Assembly (NCBI GenBank): GCA_964020155.1
Contig: OZ026566.1
Coordinates: forward strand, 20,001 to 84,000
Length of the DNA: 64,000 bases
From: Chondrilla cf. caribensis
Lineage: Eukaryota > Porifera > Demospongiae > Chondrillida > Chondrillidae
Reading direction: 5' to 3'
In this document: piece after piece, positions 34,968-47,312 of the stretch
How positions within the stretch are numbered: position 1 is the first letter of the stretch
Layout of the letters: each line of letters begins with the position of its first letter
Made by a program: the position numbers and the translations under genes
Notes under the pieces: generated by a model
Seen by the model: the letters and a program-made list of their open reading frames with translations, nothing else
Database searches by the model: none
What the model was told of the DNA's origin: nothing

Positions 34968-35612
34968 CTAATTTGAGTGGTTTGTCCGTATTTTTGATAA
35001 AATTTCTTCTTTCCAAACATCCTCCGGGACAACTTTGGCCCACTCTGGTGTAGCAGAACTGGGCAAATTAAATCCAGACATAGCCTTCAATATAAGGTCA
35101 GACTGATCTGGATACAGAACACACACACGTTAAGGTCAAGCACTTGAAGCTGTAGTAAAAACTGTACCTTTATCGGTGTGTGCAGAGTTAGTAGACGTTT
35201 CATCGTTGATCACCACAGTGACGGTGGGAGGACACTTCTAGCATATTTATAAGTGACACATAACAACAACATAGTAATTTTATACATCTCAAGATCCACA
35301 TACCCATAATACATTATGAGTTACTATTTTGATACCAACCAGTACACATTCACTACAACAAACCTGAGGTTCGCGTTCAGCTTCCATTTTATCACTATCA
35401 GAGATTGGATCTTCTTGAGGAAGAAGAGAATAACCAATAGAATCGTCTTCGAAATTCTCGCTCTCCGAGTTGTCAGATGAGGATTCCGATTGAGTTTCTA
35501 CTGGGATTCCGTGTTGAACTTGTAAAACATTCTCTCCTTCGTCTTCCTCTTGATCGAGGACCTTGACTTTAGAAGGCTCTTTTCCTACACTCTCCAACAT
35601 GACTTCTTCCAT
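34968..35612 (-). CDS. MEA1: MEA1 homologue (male-enhanced antigen 1)
   Basis: Three exons (35612-35364, 35237-35168, 35107-34968) encode about 152 residues (human 185). MEA1 is a small, acidic, poorly understood protein. The match is mainly at two places: an acidic region followed by IGYSLLPQEDP (human has GYSYQPLNQDP), and the C-terminus DLILKAMSGFNLPSSATPEW and AKVVPEDVWKEEIL, which aligns with the human ELVKRTMAGVSLP and WAREISDAQWEDVV. Its start is 59 bp from that of TOMM20 in divergent orientation. Confidence 0.8.
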
Positions 35613-35671
35613 GCCCTGGTCTATGCCCTGATGGATGATAGGACAGCTATTTAAGCGCCCATTAGTGCAAG

Positions 35672-36126
35672 ATGCCGTGGACCGATTGGAGAGTGTGGTT
35701 GGGTTGTGGAGCAGCTATATGCGGAGCGGCTTTCCTTGGGTATTGTGTCTACTTTGATAAAAAGAGAAGAAGCGATCCAGATTATAGGAAGAGGGTCATG
35801 GAAAGTGCGCTGTTTTAACATTTTCTTTCTGAAAAGTCACGTGTTCATATTTTGTCGTCCATTTTCTTGTCGACAGAGCGAAAGAAGCAAAAAAGTAGAC
35901 AAGACTTCCCTGTCAGTATGCGTAATGTCTTTAAGGTCTTGTGATAACATTGTGTAAACATTTCTTCTGTTATATTCCTCTTTTAGGAAGGAACTGATGG
36001 ACCTGTAGGACCAGGAGGGGATGTGATTGACTTGAGGGACCCTCAAGCCAGGAAGGAGTTCTTGATGCAGCAGATGAAGCTAGCTAATCAAAAGATGTTG
36101 GAAAGTAGGTATTTCCACACACTCTC

Positions 36127-36173
<47 letters not shown>

Positions 36174-36998
36174 CTACATGACGATATGTGTGAAAAACAT
36201 AAAATTTACCTATAGAATTGCTAAGTTATTATTAGAGATTCATTGATAATAGTCAATTAAGCACACATTAATTCTTCCTTAACATGTTCGGACATCCTTG
36301 ATGTGTAAGTGGTGTGATAGTATAAGACCTGCTTATCTGGAAGTCTAACCTTCTCCAGACAACCTACCTGAAGCCATCAGCCATCTCATCAACTTTGTGT
36401 CACTCTCTGGTAATCCGCAAGAAGCTCTAGCAGCATTACAGCAGTCACTTCCTCCGACAATCTTCCAACTTCTAGTGCAGACCATATCTAAACTCGGAGA
36501 AGAGGTGAGACCATTCTTGTTGGTAAGCAGCCTCTGCTGATCCATGATGTGTGTTAGTGTGGATGCTGTGATAGTGGGTAGATGCAAGTAGAACATTCCA
36601 ACCAGTGTATTTGAGCATCTTGGGAGTGGGAACAGCTCTACTGTATTTGAGGGAGAGCGTGGGAATTCATACCAGCTACCTTAAATGGAATGGCATCATT
36701 AATTTTGTATTAACAGTGATGGCCTGCAATACTCTGTAAGAGCAGACTCGTGGTCTTGCGGAACAGTTCTATCTCCCGCATTTCACAATTGTGGTCCTTT
36801 AGTATTTACCAGGATCCACACTCACTGACAAATTGAATGGAGGCAAGTCTGGATCTGGGCTAGAGATAATGTTATGTAGAGGGTATGCAAGACTAGATTC
36901 TTGTGCATTTGCTTCAAGGACAGAGCAATGATTAACCTTGTTGTCCCTTGCCCCCCGCACAGCACCGTTCATCTGGCAAAGGGGACGAACCTGATTAG
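35672..36998 (+). CDS. TOMM20: TOMM20, outer-membrane presequence receptor
   Basis: Five exons (35672-35804, 35877-35911, 35987-36104, 36359-36504, 36963-36998) encode about 155 residues (human 145). The N-terminal anchor and its flank read VWLGCGAAICGAAFLGYCVY and FDKKRRSDPDYRKRV, matching the human membrane segment and its basic follow-on, then KRKKQK. The presequence-binding TPR-like region includes HLINFVSLSGNPQEALAALQ and QSLPPTIFQLLVQTI. A Gly-rich insertion (EGTDGPVGPGGD) separates anchor and domain. The C-terminus is short and acidic (GDEPD), as in the human protein. TIMM50, its functional partner in the inner membrane, starts 1.1 kb away on the other strand. Confidence 0.93.
36132..36172 (+). 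repeat. (GT)n microsatellite in TOMM20 intron 3
   Basis: About 20 GT units, 27 bp after the 5' splice site. Confidence 0.97.
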
Positions 36999-37168
36999 AA
37001 GAATGACACGACCTCCACGCATGCCTGCTGTTACATTATGAATAATTATTTTATTCGTTTGACGCCCTTTGCGTTTATCTCAGTGACATTCTATCGTGTC
37101 GACTTGAACACGTTATCGGTCTCGCCGGATCCATCAGGTCTTATCGTATCTTCCTCAAGTCAGGCTTA

Positions 37169-39281
37169 ATGGCCGCTAAAGGACCTTCTTTGGAGTCTAG
37201 CGATGGACTGCGACTGGATAAAAGCCATTCTAGCAAATCTCACAAGAAGTCTAAACGTTAGTTGACGGTCTTTGCTCACACCGTAGACTCACCGAGTGTG
37301 GCTGATCTATGGGCTTACCGAGTTGAGTCTCTGGCCCTGCTTCGGTTCTCTTTGACTATCAAGTTATCTGGTGTAACTGTCGTTGGAGTTTTGTGTGTTC
37401 ACTCCGTTCCATACCGCGGGTAGTACTGGCACGGATGTCCTCTGTTGTACCTCTTTATAGTTTGAGTCACAGTAAATGGCATGAAATAGGACGAGAAGCG
37501 CCTTCGTGCTCTAGGACCACTTAGCTGCATGGCGAACTTTGAAAATGGTCGATCTTTGGTATACCCTGCATTTCGGTCCCACTCCAGATCACATTAGCGT
37601 GTCGTCTTTCAAGTATTCCGTGGCTTTTGCTTATTATAATATGTGTACGGTGTCTGCGGTTCTGTAGCTGTCAAGTTGGTGGTGTGGACGGTGGAGCAAG
37701 GTAGTCCAGGCATAGAGACCTCTTGTGATGACGGCACGCGCACATCGGCCGGGCAAGTCAAGTCGTTGGTCCTTGAGAAACTGGGGATCAGTCTGGAGTA
37801 CAGCAATGTATTCGGATTGTGGCTGACCTCCCCACAATTGTGTGAGTGCACCGTCCGACATGGGTGTGTGAGATGTGTGCACCGTCCGACATGGGTGTGT
37901 GAGATGAGTGCACCGTCTGACATGGGTGTGTGAGATGAGTGCACCGTCTGACATGGGTGTGTGAGATGAGTGCACCGTCCGACATGGGTGTGTGAGATGA
38001 GTGGACCATCCGACATGGGTGTGTGAGATGAGTGGACCGTCCGACATGGGTGTGTGAGATGAGTGCACCGTCCGACATGGGTGTGTGAGATGAGTGGACC
38101 GTCCGACATGGGTGTGTGAGATGAGTGCACCGTCTGACATGGGTGTGTGAGATGATGATGGTCAAGAGAGTTTGACTGGAGAGTGAAAGTTGGACTATTG
38201 TAGCGTTGAGGAAGGTCGGGTATGAGGAGTGTGGTGGAGTGTGACAGAGTGTGGTCCATATTGTAGTTGTATTCCCCAGCTATCCAGCTCAAGGACAGGC
38301 ACTTGCCGTGCCGACTTTACAAAAAGTGGAAGGAATTGTTGACAGAGTATACCATGGCTGATTATGATGTAATACAGGCAGGTGGGTGTGGCACATGTGT
38401 GGGAGAGGTTTTAGTTAAATCAACTCCACTTTCCTCCTGACAATTCACTAGATGAACCAATATTGTCCATCAGGAGGAATGTCTTCTTCACTCTGAAGGA
38501 CGAGCGCAAGGTCTGGTCTCTTCATGTTGTGTTGACCCCCCTGTGCATCATCAAGGCTTTAACCTCATTGACTCCTCCCCCTACAGATCAAAGATGAGCA
38601 AGTTATTCGCTACCTGTATATTGAGGTGGGTGATAGCTATCCACACACTTGGTGCTGTTTATTGAGACCAGGCATATACACACCACACCATATAGGGATG
38701 TGCTGAGTGGTGTGCTGGTGTGCCTTGCTTTACAGTCTTCTTCTGGTCACTTCTGTACAGGCTGTATTCAATGTGATTAATGAGCGTTATCCAATGTCTG
38801 ATGAGGAATTGATGGAGTTGGCTGGCATTCAGGCTGCAGTCAACTTGTATGGGAAGGGAGTTCCTGAGGACTACAATGGAGGGTTCTTCAGGTAGGCAAG
38901 CATGCTGTCCGCACTGCATAGCTGACACAGGACATGTTGGGCTTCTGAAATGTGACTACATTGTTCACAGCTTGTGTGCTGTTACTTAGGAATCAGCTGG
39001 GGGAGTACCTCCCTCCACACATACTGCCTGCGAAGAAGTCCACTCTTACCAAAGTCTTCTCCAAGTCATCAGACTCTGCACTGGAGAACAAGGTGGCTGA
39101 AATGTTCCAGAAGACCTACAGGAGGCTGGTTCCCTCCTCTGGACCTGGCACCCAGCTACCACCTATCATTGACTTCATGCAGTACTACCTTCAGAGGTGT
39201 CGAGCAAAAGAGTTCTATGGGTGAGGATTGAGTGTGTGTGATTTGTATTCTATAAAGGACAAACTAGCTCAAATGTGTGTG

Positions 39282-39325
<44 letters not shown>

Positions 39326-40561
39326 GTGTGTGTGTGTGTGTGTGTGTGTTGTGTGTGTGTGTGTGTGTTTTGTGTGTGTATGTGTTGTGTGTGAATGGTA
39401 TGCAACCCCTATTATACATACACCTATACATAGCTATTATTGGTATCCAACCAGTGTTGTTCCAGTTTCAAACTTCAAACAACTCTTCTCTTCAGCTCTG
39501 TCTTCTTCAATGGTCAAATTGCTCGTAAAATGAATCTTGTTAAAGCTCTGCTCCCCAACCTCAAGGACAGACCTGTTGTCATTGCTGTCAATACTGAAGG
39601 AGTTTACCTGCTGGATGACTCCTTACCAAGGGTATGTTTCTGTTCCCAGTTTCAACTGCTCCAGTCAGTCCTGGTTTATGGTCATCTCTCTTTCCCCGTG
39701 TTGCCTTTCAGAACGTCATGCTCTCCCTTCCGTACGACTTACTCTCCTGGGAACTGACTGAGCCTGAAGAAGAAGGAGAAAATTATTTTAGTTGTTTGTG
39801 GTTAGAGTGGGATTCTGTTGAGAAAGGTGTCCAGGGGGAGGAGATGAAGGTTGCTAAGCGACTTCCAATATACTCACGACAGGTGTGCTGTTTACATTGG
39901 TTTGGCTGAGATACGTATTTGTTCCATTTCGTTGCTTCTGTGTGTGTCTTCAGGCGGCCATGATGGATGCCATGATAGGAAGGTGTGTGGATGAACTCCA
40001 ACAAGCGGAAGTCAAACTCAAACGGCAAAGAGCAGGGGAGGAAGCCCCCACTTACAGTTGGACTACAGAAGAAGGTGTGTTTAGGAGGCGAGGTAATTGA
40101 TTTTGTTTTCAATACTGTAGAAATGCATCAAGATGATTTGTGAGGGATCCACAAAATCAATTCTTGTTATCATATTATGTTCATATTGGGACTTGCTAGC
40201 TGTAATATGTGTACACTACTACAGCAAACCAAACAAAGCTCACAGATTGGCTTATGCAGCAATTTGTTAGGGTAGCTGGTTTTCACTGGATTATATTTGG
40301 ATGTTGTAGGGGCCAAAATGCCTTATGAACTCAATCCCAAAGAGAAGAAGCTGGTCTGCACGACTCTCACCGAGGAAGGTGTGTTAGTGAGCATGTTGGG
40401 TAGTCTGTTCACTGTCATGTGATAGTCACATGTCTATATTTACTGCATCAGGAGAAGTGTTTAGCCCCGGCCAAGGTAACTACTTCACGTACACCAGGTC
40501 CCTGAGAAGGAAGGACCCTCTCGACAGCTTCCAAATGAAGGAAATAACATCCCCACTTTGA
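37169..40561 (+). CDS. FRMD8: FRMD8, FERM-domain protein
   Basis: Twelve exons (37169-37256, 37668-37841, 38280-38381, 38452-38510, 38587-38625, 38761-38891, 38990-39220, 39496-39631, 39712-39882, 39954-40074, 40310-40378, 40452-40561) encode about 476 residues (human 464). In mammals FRMD8 binds iRhom proteins and stabilises the ADAM17 sheddase complex at the cell surface. FERM landmarks are VFGLWLTSPQL, LKDRHLPCRLYKKWKELL, RRNVFFTLKDERKIKDEQVI, RYPMSDEELMELAGIQAAV, FFNGQIARK, IAVNTEGVYLLD and YDLLSWELTEPEEE. The C-terminal tail has the short basic patch RSLRRKDPLDSF where the human protein has its own basic Ser-rich tail. KRIT1 is a related family, but the NVFF and LSW-PEEE blocks favour FRMD8. 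Confidence 0.88.
37842..38155 (+). repeat. 31-bp minisatellite starting at the FRMD8 exon 2 donor
   Basis: About 10 units near gtgtgagatgagtgcaccgt plus ccgacatgggt. The donor of exon 2 is gtgagt at 37842 and is the left end of the first, slightly shortened unit; each later unit repeats gtgtgagatgagt. Confidence 0.93.
39279..39390 (+). repeat. (GT)n microsatellite, interrupted
   Basis: Long GT tract with TT and A interruptions in FRMD8 intron 7. Confidence 0.97.
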
Positions 40562-41341
40562 ACAACCCGAAATGTTCCTCAACAATGTTGTACATTACCA
40601 CGAAATATTTGTACATTGAATCACACACACCTTTATTCTTCCTCAAACTGACATGTAATGATATTATTGTGCTTAATCCTTGTATTTGTGTGTTTTATTT
40701 TAGTGTGCAATTAATGCTTGTTATTCCATCTACATGTGACCAGCCTCTACAAAGGAGGAAATGCCAGTCCCTTCAGAATGGGACACTATCGAACATCCTG
40801 TTTCCATGCATAGTTCGAATCGTGATATTCAACCACTGTTCAATAGTGGTTCATACTCAATGGAACACTGACCCCCCATGTTGGATCCGAGCTACAATCC
40901 AGCCAAAATACCAAATGTGTCTGTAATATGCATAATCTTGTCTTATTGTTCAAATATTTTATAATATAGAGTATATAATTACATTCTCTATAAAAATATA
41001 TTTGAATGATAGTGTGTGATGTTCTGTGTGTATTGCTCAAAATCTCAGACTCTCGTTTGGAAACAATTGCGATTGTTGATCCTCGTCACACTGTCCACAC
41101 AGTACTCCAGTGGGTATTGGAGGTTGCCAAGAAAATACCATGGTCAATTTATCCTATGGTATTCAGAGACTCTGGTAGGATAATTTTTGGTTGGGTAAGA
41201 TATTTTTTTGTCAAAATTATCCACATTTTTATCGCACGGGACGAAATATTGTTGCAAAATTTTGACCTGGGGCAATTTTGCCGATGGGTTAATGTTTGTC
41301 GCGACAGTATACACAAGTCAAGTGAGGTAGCTATCTCGGCG
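40562..41341 (+). other. FRMD8 3' flank and open frame in front of SAYSD1
   Basis: Up to ~40990 I see only AT-rich 3' flanking sequence. A TATA-like tataaaaata occurs at about 40989-40998. From 41006 to the SAYSD1 ATG at 41342 the SAYSD1 frame is continuously open with ATGs at 41006 and 41156, and encodes an aromatic, partly hydrophobic stretch. I treat it as 5' untranslated or alternative N-terminal sequence. Confidence 0.4.
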
Positions 41342-41785
41342 ATGGAAGAGGTACGTCAAAAGTTGGCCAAGTATCGCTCTGGTAATCCGAGACGATTACC
41401 GTCTACAGTGGAACAGGACAGGCCACAGCCGGTCTATGAAGCTACGGAAGAATCTAGACCGGAAGATTCCGTATCAACTCGCCCAGTCCGAGGCAACACC
41501 GCCAAGCCAACAGCATCCTCTGGCCCGGGCGACTACCTCACGCCTTATCAGCACCTGGTACTCAAGTGCCTCCTGTGGTTAGGCCTGTTCGGTGGCTTTA
41601 TTTACTGCGGTATTGGGACCATCTACCTCCTGCTCTCCGCCTTTTACCTCGTTTACAAGAGCATGCGTCACTATCGAAGATCAGGTGAAATAAGCGCTTA
41701 CTCGGTCTTCAACAAAAACTGCGAGAGCATCGATGGAACATTAACTGCAGATCAGTTTGACAAAGAAATACGTTTCCGAACCTAA
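41342..41785 (+). CDS. SAYSD1: SAYSD1, SAYSvFN-domain protein
   Basis: Single-exon, 147 residues from the ATG at 41342 (human 183). SAYSD1 is an ER membrane protein that recognises UFMylated ribosomes at clogged translocons. The start MEEVRQKLAKYRSGNPRR matches the human start MEQRLAEFRAARKR, which is why I chose this ATG over those upstream. Two closely spaced hydrophobic segments (about residues 76-110: LKCLLWLGLFGGFIYCGIGT and IYLLLSAFYLVY) form the membrane hairpin. The C-terminus ISAYSVFNKNCESIDGTLTA is the name-giving motif, followed by EQL-like DQFDKEI. The frame stays open for another 112 codons upstream, which is odd for a 5' untranslated region. Confidence 0.92.
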   Translation: MEEVRQKLAKYRSGNPRRLPSTVEQDRPQPVYEATEESRPEDSVSTRPVRGNTAKPTASSGPGDYLTPYQHLVLKCLLWLGLFGGFIYCGIGTIYLLLSAFYLVYKSMRHYRRSGEISAYSVFNKNCESIDGTLTADQFDKEIRFRT

Positions 41786-41816
41786 TCCAACTACAGAATC
41801 AGTTCATTGCATGTTG

Positions 41817-42541
41817 TCATTTTGTAATATTCTTGAAGTATTCTTTGACTATTGTCTCCAGTTCCTTCTCCTGGTAGTCCACCACAGTTACTAGATCCTT
41901 CTGTTCCGCCCCACGCACCATAGCAGACAGTTCTGTGATGAGCAGGAGGAGATCAGATGCACATGCACTCAACACAAGCACAAGCACACACACACACACA
42001 GTTGAATCATAATAGATGGCTGAATGTACTTTTATCAGAATCAGCTCTGAAGAGACAGAGGATTCGCTTTTTGTGCTCCAAGGCTCGTCCAATCTCGTAT
42101 CCCACTCCTAAACTTGGCTGTGTTACTTCTGCCACCAGAACTGCACATGTAGACAAATCATTAGCAGACATCAACCTTGCTCCAGTGCCTCAGAAGCTAG
42201 TAACAGAGCAGACACATGGACCCACCGTCAGACTTCATTAGCCATGCCATGTCCCTGTCATGTATTTCTTTATCACTCATACCAGTCTCACCTGCGGGTT
42301 GAAAGAGGAATGATAATGCAGAATCGTAAGAAGATAACCATAACATGCTCAGGAATAGTGTTGGTTTATACTTAGCCCAGTATATCTAACCTTCTATTCC
42401 AAGTTTGCTAGAACCAACATGCTCTGTCAACACTGTACCAAAGTTTCTAAGTAGATCCACTAGCTTTGCGTAAATACCAGCATCGCCTCTGCCAGCTCTT
42501 ATACTTGCAGCAAAGTAAATATGTAGCACATTGGTAGCCAT
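41817..42541 (-). CDS. DNPH1: DNPH1 (RCL), deoxynucleoside 5'-monophosphate N-glycosidase
   Basis: Four exons (42541-42391, 42291-42226, 42140-42030, 41932-41817) encode about 147 residues (human 174). DNPH1 cleaves the N-glycosidic bond of deoxynucleoside monophosphates and cleans hydroxymethyl-dUMP from the nucleotide pool. Family motifs are YFAASIRAGRGD (human FCGSIRGGRED), the FGTVLTEHV block, IHDRDMAWLMKSD (human IHEQDLEWLQQAD, with the catalytic region), VLVAEVTQPSLGVGYEIGRA, and LSAMVRGAE with VVDYQEKELE near the end. The gene tail-to-tail neighbour is SAYSD1 (31 bp between stops) and the head-to-head neighbour is NUP133 (58 bp between starts). Confidence 0.93.
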
Positions 42542-42599
42542 TTTAATTACGAGGGTATTCCCCTTTGATGAACACGCGCTCTTTCAAGAAATTAAAGAC
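42542..42599. promoter_or_regulatory. bidirectional promoter, DNPH1 / NUP133
   Basis: Only 58 bp separate the two divergent start codons. Both ATGs lie in ATGGC contexts (aaaATGGCTAC and gacATGGCCGT). No TATA box. Confidence 0.6.
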
Positions 42600-45500
42600 A
42601 TGGCCGTTTCTGTAACTACAGGTGGACTCTCCACTACTTCTCTGGGGACGCCGTTGAGCTCTTCTAGAAGATCTCTCGCTTCACATAGATTCTCTGTAGT
42701 TCAGGGAAAGTAAGTTGGTCACAATGGATGTGCTATTCTTTGTTTGTTCACTATTCTGCACCGTTTTGTAATGCAGGTCAAATCGGGTACTGCAAGAAGA
42801 ACCTAATTGTTATTCCATAGAAAGCCTTGGTGTAGCCGTCCCATTGGAGTTCAAAGCTCTACTCAAGCACTGTCATAATAGTATGTTGTTAGCCTGTAAA
42901 TGTACTACCAGGGGTAATACACATCACCACACAGTAATGACGTCAGACTCCAATGTGTGCACCAAGCTGGCATTAGGGTCACAGTGTGTATGCTTCCAAC
43001 TATGTTCAGTTCATTTGGATCCAAGTGGATGGGCTGTTGGTATGACAGGGAGCAAACTACTAGCCTGGGCAGTGGCTGGGCCTGTCTCCCATAAGGTTGG
43101 TTCCTAGCGTGGTCGTTTGCATGCATTCCAGTCAACTCTCCCTCAAACCCAGTGAGGGACACTGTGGTGTCTGGTTGGCTTGGTGTAGCTGTGCTACATT
43201 GTGCAGATACACTTCACCCATTCTGCCAACTGTACTCAAACACTCAACTTCACTGACTCCACCCAATTTTACCTGACTCCACTTGACTCCACCCACTACA
43301 CCTGACCCCGCCCACTACACCCAACTCCACCTATCAGACAGGGACGTTCATTCCTTTTGTACAGGTCTCCAAGTGCGTTACTCTGAGTGTCCCCCCTGGT
43401 CCAGCATGGACTGTGGACCTGGTGGCAGTGTACCCTGGGGAGAGCTCTCTTGGGCTGGTTTGTGCATCTGAGAGTGGAGATGTGATGTTTTGGCCACAGT
43501 TCACTTCAGATCAGCACTGTGTGGTTCAAGGAGAGATTGACATAGCCAGGAGGGACAGCGTGAAGTGTGTTTGTGTTGTTCCAGTGAGTGGTCCTCTAGT
43601 AGTTAGTGCGTTGCTGTTGTCATAGAAACATCTTTTATACATAGGGTGGATTTCTAGTTGGTACGACCCATTGCAATCTCTACATGTTAACTCATGACAA
43701 AGTGAGAGTTTGTCCTTTGACAATGCATGTATGTACTGTGAATCCTATGTGCACAGTTCTGTACATGCCCTCCTGTACACACCCTCCTGTACACATCCTC
43801 CTATACACACCATCCTTTACATACCCTCCTGCACACACCCTCCTGTACACACCCTCCTGTACATGCCCTCCTGCACACACCCTCTTGTACACACCCTCCT
43901 ATACACACCATCCTTTACACACCCTCCTTTACACACCCTCCTGTACACACCCTCCTGTACACACCTTCCTTTACACGTCCTCCTTTACACACCCTCCTGT
44001 ACACGCCCTCCCGCATACTGGCAGATGGGCTTGCTGGTACATCCCATAGACAGTAAGGAAGGGATGCTCTCTTATGTCAGCCGACGAGTGAGTTCGCTGT
44101 TCTTCAGACCATCGGACCAGCAAGTAAGGCGGTGACCCTTGTCCCCATGGGTGTGGCAGTAATGTCCTTTAATTTGTGTAGAAATTGCTCCAAGCATTCA
44201 GCTGTATGTCAGGTGATGGTCATGTGATTTTGCTGTATGAGAGATTGATTGAAAAAAGAATTGTACTCAATTTTGAGAGCAAGGTGTGGTGTAGGTGTGC
44301 ACAATGAATATCATCAGCAGTTGTCACTGGATATTGTCCTGTGTGCAGATCTTGTTTGAATGTGACACTTGTGCTCCTCTGAGAGAGGCAGTGGCTGCAG
44401 TGATGGTGGTGTGCTGTCTGTGAACAAATGTAGAGTAATGTGTGACTATAACCCTCCTGTCCACTCAGGGCAGTGAAGAGGAGACCAGTCTGGTGTCCGA
44501 TGGGCTGTTGTGGCAAGTTGGAGGTGTCTGCGAGTGCGCTGACAGACTTGTGTTCCTTGTGGCCGCCATCAGCCCCCTTGGTGATGATGCTGTCCAGCTG
44601 TATGTGGTGGTTGCCAAGCACCCAGGAACAGATGGCGAGAGCAAAGTCTCCTTACATGTGGAGAACGTTGTTGATATCTCAGTGACCATTACGGAGGAGG
44701 TTGGTGGACAGAGCTCACCACCCGCTGAGCACCCGTCACTTCCACTGGTCTCTGTTCCTGTCCTAGGGCCAGCTCTCAGAGCTAGTGAAGCATTACACCT
44801 TGGTCAACACCAGCAGCACAACACAGGTTGCTGTGGTGGGTCCTCAGACCATCCACCTTTGTGAAGGTATGTGTGTGTGTGTGTAGCTCAGTATCATCAC
44901 TGACCATTGCTGGCCATCACTGCCATCACTTGCCATCACTTACCATTACTTACCATCACTTGCCATCACTTGCCATCACTGTTTGAATTACGATTGCTAG
45001 CCATCACTAATTGTCATCTTTGCATTATTCTATTATTCATCATGTCAACCAGTAGTCCTGTATTTCGTTCCCCCAGTCACACCCAACTGCCCCTCCCACT
45101 CTTTGGTGGACATTTCACAATACTCCCCACTAGCGGCCACTGGGTGTGTCAATGGACAGTGTGTTCTGCTGTCGGAGAGTTGTGGTTTAATGACATTCAT
45201 ACCCACTCCTGTTACCATGGATACATCCCAAACTAGGTCAGTTAATGTACTTTGTGTGGTAAAGTGTCGACTCTGCACTACAATCCCTCAGGCACCAGCA
45301 AGTCACTGCGGTTGATGCTGCCAGAACACCAAAAGCTTCTTTCTTTGGCACACCTCTGCAAGCCAAATACAACACCAAGGAGACAGAGACAGTCAAGAAG
45401 TCCTTCTCTCTCTATTGTGAACAGAAACTTGTGAGAATTACCACGATTTGCTTCTCTGCTGATCTGTATGTCAAGGTCTTTGGTCTCTTGTTGGCAGGCC

Positions 45501-46036
45501 AGCGCTGTGGAGGTGTGTCAGAAGGCCAATCTGTATGATGCCTTCACTCACAAGTGTGGTAGCCATGGTGATAATACCGTGGTCCAGTTAAGTGAGGCTA
45601 TTATTGATGAATTCCCAGCGGCGGATCCACGATGGGCAGAGACCACAAGTGTCCAAGGTCAGCTCAACTCTAGCTCTCATTCTTCAGTTCATCAACCTTT
45701 TTATACCATCTAGGGGCAAGTGGGCGGAGTTCCGTCATTATCCAGTATCAACTTGAGGACAAACAGTTTGCTCATACCAAGTATTTGGAGTACCTGAAGG
45801 AGGTGAAAATGATGGAGAGAGTGTGTTCAGTTATGAGGAGAAGGTCTCCTTTGAAGACACTGGTGGTTCTTTGTGAGCATGGAGAGAAGCTCAATGCCGC
45901 ACTTGCCCTTAAAGATATTCATAGCAAGCTCAAACCCTTGAAGAAACAGGGGTGCGTTCATTGATGTGTGGTGTTAACAGTGATGTGGGTGTGTTAGAAT
46001 GTGTGGTGGGTGTGTACTGGTGGGTGTGTGGGCAAT

Positions 46037-46100
<64 letters not shown>

Positions 46101-47182
46101 CAGGGTTGTGACTCAGGCCAGTGGGTGGGGAGTGTTGAGCTGTAGTGTGTCCATCAGCCGATTCTTCCTGCTGATGTGCATGTCCCCTCAGACCGACCGT
46201 GGTGGACCTCTGCATCAAGAAGGTGCTTGACTTCAGGAAGATCTCCACAAAGAACACAAAGTTGACTGACCAAGATTTGTTCTACAGAGAAGTGGGTACA
46301 TGACATTCAAATGTGACCCTTGGTTGGTGTTGAGGGCTGTGGTCCCCTGTCAGGTCAGCACTATTGATGACATTTTCTGGGCAATGAGGGATTACTTGAA
46401 TGAGCAGTGGGAGTTGCTAGACGACCAGACCAGTCAACAATGGTTACTCTATGGGACTACTTCTGTTGTCAAGGTAACAGAATATGGTCCCATTTTCTAT
46501 TGCTCCAATCTGACTGGTCCACTGGTGCAGGGGATGCTGGCAGGGGCACTGACGTACAGAGAGCAACACCTCCAGTTATTTGCTGATGGTCCACCAGGTG
46601 TCGGTGTGGGTAATGTGTGGACATTCACCTCGTCGCCAAAAGGTGTTCGATGTGCTGTTTACGACATCCTGGGTAAGGTCTTCTCTGAGACACCACCTGA
46701 AGGAGACATCAACCAGGTAGCAGAGCACGGGGCTGTGTCTTCACTCCATGTTGTCACCAGTGTGGGTATCACAGCCCTACCACATTCCTGCCGTTCAATT
46801 TTGTAGCAACTTTGGAAATTGGTAGCTGAGATAACTGACCTGGTCCTTAGTGAATATGTGCAGCTGTTGCCTAAACTTCAAGATCCCCATGAACAGTCCA
46901 ATTTGGGGGAGGAGTTTGAGAGGGAGAGAACCTTGTGGATACAGCCCTTTGGTATGGTTCTGTTGTCATAGTAACTTGTACATGTGTCAATATTATTCTT
47001 TATGATAGTTGGTCATCAATTGCAAATGGCATCTGAGCTAGCAGAGAAGTACAGGGACTTCAGGACATTAGTTGAAGTTTGCGATATCACTCAAAGTAGA
47101 GAACAGCTCGACAAATTTGTGGAACAGTACCACGATCAAGTGTGTGTGTGTGTGTGTGTATGTGTGTGTGTGTGTGTGTGTG

Positions 47183-47225
<43 letters not shown>

Positions 47226-47258
47226 GTGTGTGTGTGTGTGTGTGTGTGTGTTGTGTGT

Positions 47259-47312
<54 letters not shown>

